Assembly: GCA_013697625.1 (NCBI GenBank)
Contig: JACCWN010000002.1
Location: 1-52,331 of the forward strand
DNA length: 52,331 bases
From: Legionella sp.
GTDB taxonomy: Bacteria > Pseudomonadota > Gammaproteobacteria > Legionellales > Legionellaceae
Direction: 5' to 3'
Position numbers and translations under genes: made by a program. The notes beneath the pieces were generated by a model. That model saw only the letters and a program-made list of their open reading frames with translations, was not told where the DNA came from and ran no database searches. Below, piece after piece: positions 45,054-52,331 of this stretch. Position 1 is the first letter of the stretch, and each line of letters opens with the position of its first letter.

Positions 45054-45971
45054 TTATGAATACGCATGATTCAAAGACTGTGAAAGCTCTGGGTATTTAA
45101 ATTTAAAGCCTGATTGTAACAATCGGGTGGGTATAACACGCTGTCCTTTTAACAATAGGGATTCCCCCATTTCTCCAAACAAAGCTCGAACCACAAATGC
45201 TGGCATCTTTAAGAGTAAAGGCCGATGTAAGGAGGTTGCTAAGATTTGTGCGAATTGGGCTTGAGTCACTGGATTTGGAGAGGTAAGGTTAAAAGCACCC
45301 GTTAATTCAGGTCTTTTGATTAAAAATAATAAAGCCGCCACTAGGTCCTCACTATCTACCCATGAGATGACTTGCTTGCCATCACCGATGATACTTCCCA
45401 ATCCTAATTTAAAGCTGGGTGCAAGTTTTTTTAACATGCCTTCCCCTCTTCCTAGAACCACGCCAAAGCGAGTAATTGTAACGGGCATACCAAAATCTAC
45501 TGCTGGTTGCAGGGCTTGTTGCCACCGGCATCCAATCTCACTCAAAAAATCACAGGGGTTTTCAAAATTAATGGGTGAGAATTCATCCAATGTTTGAGCA
45601 TCTTGACTGTCTTGTATGCCATAAATGCCCACAGCATTTGCGCAAATAAAATGAGGTTTAGCATTATGTCTCTTTGCCCAATCAATCAAACTGCTTGAGG
45701 TTTTAACACGGGAGTCAATCAGTTGTTTCTTTACACCAGCACTCCAACGGGAGGCAGCAATATTATAACCACACAAGTTTATAATGACATCAAAAACACT
45801 GGCATCCAGCTGCGATAGTGTTTCCCAGGTGCTTATTTTTATAGAACCACTAAAATTGTGCTTAAGATGTTCAATATCACGTCCCAATACCCTTATGGTA
45901 TGCTCAGATTCCAAAGCTTTTACCAATTTTTTCCCAATAAAACCTGATGCTCCAGCGATCAATATATTCAT
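45054..45971 (-). CDS. TIGR01777 family sugar-nucleotide epimerase-like protein (YfcH)
   Basis: 305 residues, atypical short-chain dehydrogenase fold. Nucleotide motif GASGFIGKKLV at 7-17, NLCGYNIAASRWS, the VGIYG segment in place of YxxxK, LGRGEGMLKKLAPSFKLGLG, and the C-terminal DUF1731 region (MPAFVVRALFGEMGESLLLKGQR). The E. coli relative is YfcH; substrate is unknown. Starts by ATGA overlap with the fadE stop, as last gene of the minus-strand run. Confidence 0.9.
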   Translation of the reverse strand: MNILIAGASGFIGKKLVKALESEHTIRVLGRDIEHLKHNFSGSIKISTWETLSQLDASVFDVIINLCGYNIAASRWSAGVKKQLIDSRVKTSSSLIDWAKRHNAKPHFICANAVGIYGIQDSQDAQTLDEFSPINFENPCDFLSEIGCRWQQALQPAVDFGMPVTITRFGVVLGRGEGMLKKLAPSFKLGLGSIIGDGKQVISWVDSEDLVAALLFLIKRPELTGAFNLTSPNPVTQAQFAQILATSLHRPLLLKMPAFVVRALFGEMGESLLLKGQRVIPTRLLQSGFKFKYPELSQSLNHAYS

Positions 45972-48430
45972 AAAGGTATGGCCTCATTTTTTTTCTTTAA
46001 CACTTTGGTAGTTATACCCATTCGACGTAGTTCTTTATCCGCAAAATCATCTACTTTGATTGCATTTTGTCTTGCTATTTCTGCATCTTTTAATTGTGCC
46101 GCTTCAGTTTTTGTAAGAATATTGCAGTTTACTGCTTCTTCAATCTGCTCTAATAAAGTAAGAGACTTTAGTGTTGTTTCTTTGGCGGCTTTTGCCACTC
46201 TTTGCTCTAAATGTTCAACAGCGCACAGGGCATTAAAAGCTTCCTCCATGCGTCCTAAAGGGCAATTAATACCAGGCTTTGAATATGCCAATCGAGATAG
46301 TCTTTTTCGTGTATCATTCGGATGAGTTAAAATCTTTGCTAGGACCCTACCCAAGTCATCTTGAGGTTTATTTCTCCGATTACCAAAGGGCCTTAGTATG
46401 AAGGTTAAAGCAAATCTTGATAAGCGCCCTGGAAAATTATTGATGATGGCCTGCATTGCTTCTTCACATTCATAAAAGAGTTGTTGGCAACTCCAATCTA
46501 CCAGCGCTATGTCTTCGACCAACTCTCCATCTTCATGGTAACGTTTCAAAACACCTGACACCAAATACAAGCTGCTTAAAATATCACCTAAACGTGCAGA
46601 CATTTTTTCCTTACGTTTAAGCTCAGCCCCCATTTTGAACATGGTAAAATCGGCGAGAAATGCAAGGTTTGTACTGTATTTATGAACCAACTGGTAATAT
46701 CGTTTTACTTTACTGTTTGGTGACTTGGAAAGGCGCGCATCTGTCCAAGAAAATATTAACGATTTGGTGAAATTTGCAATAAAAAATCCAATATGAGAAA
46801 AAAATGCGCTATCAAAGGCCGCGATGTCGTTATTTTTAATGCTTTCTAATTCTTGCAGCACATAAGGGTGGCAGCGTATAGCACCTTGCCCAAAAATAAT
46901 TAAGCTTCTAGTTAATATATTGGCACCTTCAACGGTGATACCAATGGGCGATTCTTGATATCCTCTACCTAAATAATTATTTGGCCCCAAGCAAATGCCT
47001 TTCCCACCGTGTATATCCATGGCATCAATAGCAATTGTACGTGCTTTTTGAGTGGTGTGATACTTTAAAATTGCACCAGCAACTGCAGGTTTCGCACCAT
47101 GGTCTATAGCTGTAGCAGTCATAGTCAAGGCAGAATCTATAATGTATGTATTTGCAGCAATTCTAGCTAAAGGCTCTTCTATGCCTTCAAAACGCCCTAT
47201 GGGCTGGTTAAACTGCTTTCGTACTCTCGCATAAGCACCACTGGCTAAGGCCAAAGCCTGAGCACCCCCACTGGCACTGGAAGGTAATGAAATGGCGCGC
47301 CCTGCGCTTAAACATTCCATCAACATACCCCAACCGTGACCCACCATAGCAAGACCACCAATGATATAGTCTAAAGGGATAAAGACATTTTTCCCTTGAG
47401 TGGGACCATTTAAAAATGCCGTATTTAAAGGAAAATGCCTACGGCCTTTGATGACACCAGGTGTATTCGCAGGGATTAAGGCACAAGTAATCCCTATGTC
47501 TTCACCTTTGTTTAGTAAATTTTCAGGGTCATACAGTCTAAATGCCAAACCAATCACAGTTGCCACAGGACAAAGAGTAATGTAGCGTTTATCCCAATTT
47601 AGGCGTATACCTAAGATTTCTTCCTTGTCCACCAATTGCCGACAGACTATGCCTTTGTCAGGAATGGAGGCAGCATCTGATCCAGCATTGGGACCAGTTA
47701 AGGCAAAGCATGGAATCTCGCGACCATCGGCCAAACGTGGTAAGTAGTAATTTTTTTGTGTCTTCGTCCCATACTTAAGTAATAGTTCACTAGGTCCTAA
47801 TGAATTAGGTACGGATACTGTTGTGGCAGCGGAAACAGAACGTCCGTAAAGTTTTACTAAAATAGACATTTGGGCCGTAGCAGAAAAACCTAATCCTCCG
47901 TATGATTTGGGTATGATCAGTCCTAAAAACCGATTGGTTTTAATAAACTGCCATACCTCTGGCGGAAGATCAGTTAAATTATGGGTAATGTCCCAATCAT
48001 CAAGCATGGCACATAGCGTATTGACAGGGCCATCTATAAATTGTTGCTCTTCTTCCGTGAGCTTAACAAATGGTGTTTTTAGTAGACGGGAAAAATTGGG
48101 GTCACCACTAAATAAGTCCCCTTCCCAACTCACAGTACCAGCGGTTAAAGCCTCACGTTCTGTAGCGGACATCAATGGCATTGCTTTACTTACTATTTTG
48201 AACAGATGTTTGGAGATGATTGTTCGTCTAAAAGATCTAATAGAGCATAATATGAATAGCGAGGCTATTAGAACAACTACGATTTTTGTTATTAAATTGA
48301 GGTGGCCATATTGAAAAATAAAAGCAGAAAACAAAGTTAACACAATGGCCCAAACTGAAATAGACGCTTGGCGTATCAACAAAAAGCTAATAATGCTCAA
48401 TGTCGAGAGTATTAAAACAGCATATAACAC
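45968..48430 (-). CDS. fadE: Membrane-anchored acyl-CoA dehydrogenase FadE
   Basis: 820 residues, close to E. coli FadE (814). First step of fatty acid beta-oxidation. Start is GTG 48430 with GGAG six bases upstream. The N-terminus has two membrane stretches (about 2-20 and 25-65), then the dehydrogenase domain: FALTGPNAGSDAASIPD (FAD/substrate), the SLPSSASGGAQALALASGAYARVRKQF region, and the FadE-type ITVEGANILTRSLIIFGQGA with its Glu; the C-terminal DUF1974 part follows. It lies 36 bases downstream of the DUF1189-like gene and overlaps the epimerase gene. Confidence 0.95.
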   Translation of the reverse strand: MLYAVLILSTLSIISFLLIRQASISVWAIVLTLFSAFIFQYGHLNLITKIVVVLIASLFILCSIRSFRRTIISKHLFKIVSKAMPLMSATEREALTAGTVSWEGDLFSGDPNFSRLLKTPFVKLTEEEQQFIDGPVNTLCAMLDDWDITHNLTDLPPEVWQFIKTNRFLGLIIPKSYGGLGFSATAQMSILVKLYGRSVSAATTVSVPNSLGPSELLLKYGTKTQKNYYLPRLADGREIPCFALTGPNAGSDAASIPDKGIVCRQLVDKEEILGIRLNWDKRYITLCPVATVIGLAFRLYDPENLLNKGEDIGITCALIPANTPGVIKGRRHFPLNTAFLNGPTQGKNVFIPLDYIIGGLAMVGHGWGMLMECLSAGRAISLPSSASGGAQALALASGAYARVRKQFNQPIGRFEGIEEPLARIAANTYIIDSALTMTATAIDHGAKPAVAGAILKYHTTQKARTIAIDAMDIHGGKGICLGPNNYLGRGYQESPIGITVEGANILTRSLIIFGQGAIRCHPYVLQELESIKNNDIAAFDSAFFSHIGFFIANFTKSLIFSWTDARLSKSPNSKVKRYYQLVHKYSTNLAFLADFTMFKMGAELKRKEKMSARLGDILSSLYLVSGVLKRYHEDGELVEDIALVDWSCQQLFYECEEAMQAIINNFPGRLSRFALTFILRPFGNRRNKPQDDLGRVLAKILTHPNDTRKRLSRLAYSKPGINCPLGRMEEAFNALCAVEHLEQRVAKAAKETTLKSLTLLEQIEEAVNCNILTKTEAAQLKDAEIARQNAIKVDDFADKELRRMGITTKVLKKKNEAIPL

Positions 48431-48466
48431 GATGATCTCCTTATTGTATCAACTGGTGAGTGAACC

Positions 48467-49339
48467 CTAGCTTTTTGAATCCTGGGAAAGCAATTGACTG
48501 TTTCTTTTTAGAGAAACCACTGCAAAACTAAAATAACCAACAAGCAGCAATGTTATTATAACGCCGGTACCAGAAAACATCAGGTTAAAACATAAAAAAA
48601 GGAATAATACACACAGCATGGGGGTAGCAGAGACTATGAGTAATCTACAAGCCTGTTTGTAGCCTAGACGAAAAGAGAAAAATACCAGGGTAAAAAATTG
48701 AGCTAATAAAGCCAATATTGGAAATATGACAAGTGCAATAGAACAAAACAGTGCCAAAAAAATAGGATACAGTAGCGCTTGGGTTATCCATTTTAAATGG
48801 GCTACTCTTTTTTCAGATACAAATTGTTTGCCACTAAAAATGCCATTCATGTTGGGGCTGAAGGTGTGTATATTTGGGGTTGTAGTTGCAGAATTATTTC
48901 CCTGGTTGAGAAGCTGTGGAACTGGGGGTTTAAAAAATAACTTATCAGCCGTAATCAACATATGCATTGCAGGGTATTCATTGGTGAAATTTTTAATTTT
49001 TCCAGTAGTATCAATGACTATAACCACTTGGTTTTTATCATCTTTGATTAAAAAAGGCATGGGTTTATCAAGGGAGATTTTTCCATTTTGCAAATATAAG
49101 GGCGGTATTTGTTCCAAAGGTTTAATCAATTGATTATCAAACTTCACAGAAAAATCTTCCATTATTTTCAAAGAGTATGGGATGGTTAATAACCCAATAA
49201 CCAAAAATAAATACAAAAGTCCCAATCCTTTCCAGCGTTTTCCCACATCTATGTAGAGAAGATTTGAGTAAAAAGATTTATAAAGCGCTGACCAGTAGTT
49301 GTATACTGGCATATCTAAGGGTTTTAACTGGCTACTCAC
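48467..49339 (-). CDS. DUF1189-like inner-membrane protein
   Basis: 290 residues. After a cytosolic N-terminus (YNYWSALYKSFYSNLLYIDV, typical of DUF1189) come one membrane helix near 38-58, a periplasmic domain to about 185, and three or four helices in the C-terminal part (LLYPIFLALFCSIALVIFPILA and onwards). Function is unknown. The start overlaps ugpC by eight bases, so it is probably translated with the glycerol-3-phosphate transporter; a transporter accessory role is speculation. Confidence 0.75.
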   Translation of the reverse strand: MSSQLKPLDMPVYNYWSALYKSFYSNLLYIDVGKRWKGLGLLYLFLVIGLLTIPYSLKIMEDFSVKFDNQLIKPLEQIPPLYLQNGKISLDKPMPFLIKDDKNQVVIVIDTTGKIKNFTNEYPAMHMLITADKLFFKPPVPQLLNQGNNSATTTPNIHTFSPNMNGIFSGKQFVSEKRVAHLKWITQALLYPIFLALFCSIALVIFPILALLAQFFTLVFFSFRLGYKQACRLLIVSATPMLCVLFLFLCFNLMFSGTGVIITLLLVGYFSFAVVSLKRNSQLLSQDSKS

Positions 49340-50420
49340 ACAATGCTCCTATCCGTTTTCCTGTATTTTGATCAAACAGGTGTAATTTATTTTTAGGTAA
49401 ATCTACATATAAGGGACTTTCTGTTAAATCAAACTCTGGGAGTACACGTAAACGCAAGCGCTTGCCATTTTTAAAAAACCGGGCATGTATGAGTTTATCA
49501 GCCCCCATATCATCTACGAACTCTATAGAAATGGGAATGGCATGGGCATGATTTTTGTCACTCAATTGAATATGCTCCGGTCTAATAGCGAGCATCAGCG
49601 CGGCCTTGTCATCAAGATGGTTTGTAGATTCTGGAGCATTGAAATCCATCAGTTCAGTTTCAATACTACAAGAAGCTTTGTTAAAAGTACCCTTGATAAA
49701 ATTAATAGGATAATGACCAGTAAACCCAGCTACGAATAAACTGGCTGGGTTTTGATACAATTGTTGGGGTGTCCCTATTTGCTCTACTTGACCATGATTG
49801 AGGACCATGATTCGCTCTGCCATGGTCATAGCTTCGGTTTGATCATGGGTTACATACAAACAGGTGGTATTTAGTTGTTGGTGTAATTTTCTAATTTCAT
49901 GGCGCATTTCTGTTCTTAATTTTGCATCTAAATTGGATAAAGGTTCATCAAATAAAAAAACAGCAGGAGAGCGAACGATGGCCCGACCCATTGCTACTCG
50001 CTGTTTTTGGCCACCAGACAGTGATAGGGGTTTTCTATCTAAATAAGCGGAAAGTTGCAGGAGGGTTGCCACCTCGAGCACACGTTTTTTGATGTCTTCT
50101 TTCTTATAATGACGCATTTTTAAACCATAGGCCATGTTATCAAAAACCGTCATATGAGGGTAAAGGGCATAGTTTTGGAAAACCATAGCCATGTCACGTT
50201 TACCAGCAGGAATGTTATTAACATATTGATCATTGATGAGGATATTCCCTGAGGTTACCTCATCAAGACCTGCAATTAGGCGCAACAGCGTGGACTTACC
50301 ACAACCGGAGGGACCCACCACGACAATGAACTCCCCTTTATTGATGTTCAGATTGATTTTATTTAAAATGTGTGTTGAACCAACTTGTCTGGATACATCA
50401 ATCAAAGTAACTGCGGCCAT
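49332..50420 (-). CDS. ugpC: ABC transporter ATPase UgpC (sn-glycerol-3-phosphate type)
   Basis: 362 residues, MalK/UgpC group. Walker A GPSGCGKST (36-44), Q-loop FQNYALYPHMTV, signature LSGGQKQR (134-141), Walker B VFLFDEP (154-160), switch His in YVTHDQTEAM, then the regulatory TOBE/OB domain (about 240-362). Energises uptake through UgpA/UgpE. It starts in the TAATG overlap with ugpE. Assignment to glycerol-3-phosphate rather than maltose or another sugar rests on the permeases and is moderate. Confidence 0.88.
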   Translation of the reverse strand: MAAVTLIDVSRQVGSTHILNKINLNINKGEFIVVVGPSGCGKSTLLRLIAGLDEVTSGNILINDQYVNNIPAGKRDMAMVFQNYALYPHMTVFDNMAYGLKMRHYKKEDIKKRVLEVATLLQLSAYLDRKPLSLSGGQKQRVAMGRAIVRSPAVFLFDEPLSNLDAKLRTEMRHEIRKLHQQLNTTCLYVTHDQTEAMTMAERIMVLNHGQVEQIGTPQQLYQNPASLFVAGFTGHYPINFIKGTFNKASCSIETELMDFNAPESTNHLDDKAALMLAIRPEHIQLSDKNHAHAIPISIEFVDDMGADKLIHARFFKNGKRLRLRVLPEFDLTESPLYVDLPKNKLHLFDQNTGKRIGALCE

Positions 50421-51247
50421 TATTTTAATCCTTGTTCAAACCATCGTTGCATGAATAAAACCACAATGCAAGGCGGAATTAAAGCAATCAAGGCAACGGT
50501 CATAATATAATGCCACTGAGGCACAAGTTCTGCCACACCGGCCAAATATCGAATACCCATAACAATGGTTGACATGGAATTATCTGTAGTGATGACCAAA
50601 GGCCATAAATATTGATTCCACCCATATACAAATAAAATCACAAAGAGTGCCGCCATTTGCGATTTAGACAAAGGCAAGAGGATATCAAAGAAAAATCGGA
50701 CAGGACCGGCACCATCTAATTTCGCAGCCTCTACCAATTCTTTTGGAATGGTTTTGAAAAATTGGCGAAATAAAAAGGTACCAGTAGCTGAAGCCAGTAA
50801 AGGCAAAGTCAAGCCTGAAAAACTATTTAAGAGATTAAAGGAGGCAACCAATTGAAAGGTAGGTACAATTCGCACTTCCACTGGCAACATCATGGTGGCA
50901 AATATCAACATAAAGCATAATTTTTTAAAAGGAAAATCAAAATAAACCAGAGCAAAGGCGGAGGTAAGTGCTAATATAATTTTACCAATAGCAATACCCA
51001 CAGCCATTACAAAACTATTAAACAACATTGAAAAAACGGGCTCTCCATCCGTTACAGTGATGCCTTTAAACAACACTGTTTTGAAGTTTTCGAATAGAAA
51101 GTGTCCTGGTAACAGCGGTATGGGCGACTGCATCAAGGCATTGCCTTTATGACTTGCGGCAACCACTGCCAAATACAAAGGCAATAGCAAAAGGGCTGTG
51201 AATAGGATTAAGATGGTATGAGCAATTAGACGATTAAGATAGATCAT
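50420..51247 (-). CDS. ugpE: ABC transporter permease UgpE
   Basis: 275 residues, six membrane helices, second permease of the UgpA/UgpE pair. EAA loop ELVEAAKLDGAGPVRFFFDI and LLPLSKSQ near residues 185-210 contacts UgpC. The sequence SPIPLLPGHFLFENFKTVLF after the first helix is typical of UgpE. ATGA overlap with ugpA upstream and TAATG with ugpC downstream. Confidence 0.88.
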   Translation of the reverse strand: MIYLNRLIAHTILILFTALLLLPLYLAVVAASHKGNALMQSPIPLLPGHFLFENFKTVLFKGITVTDGEPVFSMLFNSFVMAVGIAIGKIILALTSAFALVYFDFPFKKLCFMLIFATMMLPVEVRIVPTFQLVASFNLLNSFSGLTLPLLASATGTFLFRQFFKTIPKELVEAAKLDGAGPVRFFFDILLPLSKSQMAALFVILFVYGWNQYLWPLVITTDNSMSTIVMGIRYLAGVAELVPQWHYIMTVALIALIPPCIVVLFMQRWFEQGLK

Positions 51248-52122
51248 TCGTAATGCACCTTCCTTTCAATGTATTTAAACTGAAACACAGAAATACCAAT
51301 TACAATTAACATAAGCAAAACTGACTGAGCAGCAGAACTACCTAAATCCATACCTTCAAAGCCATCAATATAAACCTTATAAATTAGATTGCTGGTACTG
51401 TTTCCAGGCCCACCATGGGTAATGACTTGTATGATGCCAAAGGTATCAAAAAAGCCATAGATGAGATTCATGATGAATAAAAAAAATGTGGTTGGGGATA
51501 ATATTGGTAAAATGATTTGTAATGAACGCTGCATGACAGAGGCACCATCAATGATGGCAGCATCTATTAGACTACTGGGAACTGCTCTTAATGCCGCATA
51601 ATAAAATAAAAAATTATAACTAAATTGCTGCCAACTGGCTGTTAAAATAATTACCAATAAAGCTTGGTGGGCATTGCTCATGTAATCAAAATGAAAACCA
51701 AGGAACTCACATAAACGAGTCATCCAGCCTAAGGTTGGATGACATAAAAACCGCCAAAGAATGGCCGCAACCGCAGGAGCTACTGCATACGGCCAAACCA
51801 GTAATAATTTATACACTCCCTGGCTTTTCTGGCGGTGACTCACCAAACTTGCCATGACAAGGCCGCTGCTCATGGTAATAAAAGTAATACTGACTGCGAT
51901 AACAAAGGTCACCCAAATGGCTTTTACATAGCTTACATCTAAAAACAGATCAGAAAAATTGGCTAAACCTGCAAATTGTTTATGCAAGCCGAAGGCATCA
52001 GCATAAAAAAAAGATTGAACCATGGCCATGCAAGCTGGCCATATGAAAAAGATGAGTGTGATGAGCAATTGTGGAAGTATGAATAACCATGCGTACAAGC
52101 GCTGATGGGTGAATTTTGCCAT
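51244..52122 (-). CDS. ugpA: ABC transporter permease UgpA
   Basis: 292 residues from ATG 52122 (MAKFTHQRLYAWLFILPQLL); a TTG two codons upstream is less likely. Six membrane helices and an EAA loop IDAAIIDGASVMQRSLQIIL near 195-215. First gene of the run ugpA-ugpE-ugpC-DUF1189-fadE-epimerase. The periplasmic binding protein gene ugpB, which precedes ugpA in E. coli, is not in the 209 bases upstream, so the receptor must be encoded elsewhere. Confidence 0.88.
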   Translation of the reverse strand: MAKFTHQRLYAWLFILPQLLITLIFFIWPACMAMVQSFFYADAFGLHKQFAGLANFSDLFLDVSYVKAIWVTFVIAVSITFITMSSGLVMASLVSHRQKSQGVYKLLLVWPYAVAPAVAAILWRFLCHPTLGWMTRLCEFLGFHFDYMSNAHQALLVIILTASWQQFSYNFLFYYAALRAVPSSLIDAAIIDGASVMQRSLQIILPILSPTTFFLFIMNLIYGFFDTFGIIQVITHGGPGNSTSNLIYKVYIDGFEGMDLGSSAAQSVLLMLIVIGISVFQFKYIERKVHYE

Positions 52123-52159
52123 GGTCAAAAAGAAGCGCTTTTTAAGATCAATAAAAAAT

Positions 52160-52165
52160 ATTATA
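52160..52165 (-). promoter_or_regulatory. Candidate -10 box of the ugp operon
   Basis: TATAAT on the minus strand, 38 bases before the ugpA ATG. The matching -35 region (TACCTT, about 52183-52188) is weak. The region further upstream has the repeated motif at 52207-52229 and otherwise AT-rich sequence up to the window edge. Confidence 0.4.
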
Positions 52166-52206
52166 CTGGATCTTTAAAGTTTAAGGTACATAAACTGAGA
52201 GCTAAG

Positions 52207-52229
52207 CAGGGCTACCGCACGTGTGCTTA
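52207..52229 (-). other. Second copy of the window-end motif, upstream of ugpA
   Basis: On the minus strand AGCACACGTGCGGTAGCCC, identical to 105-123 except for one C/T change, lies about 85-107 bases before the ugpA start. Unlike the first copy it is not followed by a matching CAGGGC, so the hairpin is not shared. Confidence 0.5.
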
Positions 52230-52331
52230 AAAACAAATCAATTGCAAATTAATTAGGAAAATATAAAGTTTTTCTTGACACAGTTTTATTCGATTTTAAC
52301 TGATTTATTATTCAAATTTAACACCCTATCT

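Overview
The window looks like chromosomal DNA of a low-GC gammaproteobacterium of the order Legionellales, most likely Legionella or a close Legionella-like relative. The reasons are AT-rich codon use with gammaproteobacterial housekeeping genes, an unlinked gspFGHIJK block as in the Legionella lsp loci, a Sel1-repeat secreted protein, a CpxRA pair, and amino-acid and fatty-acid catabolism suited to life on host amino acids. Genus-level placement is inference; no rRNA or marker phylogeny is available here.

Layout. 1-2925: the tail of an unidentified gene, palindromic repeats, and htpG with a sigma-32-like promoter. 2926-8461: glnA divergent from a six-gene type II secretion block (gspF-G-H-I-J-K). 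8462-12911: accessory region with a chagasin-like inhibitor, a patatin-like lipoprotein, a duplicated-motif small lipoprotein, long non-coding repeat tracts and a Sel1-repeat protein. 12982-19208 (minus): a compact operon for a saccharopine-dehydrogenase-type enzyme, an ALDH7-type aldehyde dehydrogenase, FadN and FadA, which fits lysine catabolism. 19344-25562 (plus): lnt, leuS, lptE, holA, nadD. 25563-28498: accessory region with two short secreted or membrane peptides, an AsmA-like protein and three kinds of palindromic repeat. 28499-33499 (minus): rnm-like PHP gene, yciO, trpS, scpA, scpB, rluB. 33582-41218 (plus): nine closely packed genes, ybeY, corC, cpxR, cpxA, cdd, punA-like, then three valine-catabolism genes. 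41379-43892: a large orphan coiled-coil protein, a possible Dot/Icm substrate. 44122-44963: a CPBP-family membrane protease with an apparent frameshift near its start. 45054-52122 (minus): ugpA, ugpE, ugpC, a DUF1189-like gene, fadE and a TIGR01777-type epimerase, densely packed and without a ugpB.

The most unusual feature is a family of mosaic palindromic elements whose ends carry AATTAGTCGCTGGCGCGAA. All five copies or part copies sit immediately 3' of a stop codon, and in two cases the element end supplies the stop codon itself. A second inverted-repeat module (CCCGGAATTTAG...CTAAATTCCGGG) is nested in some copies and stands alone elsewhere. No transposase, CRISPR array, tRNA or rRNA was found.
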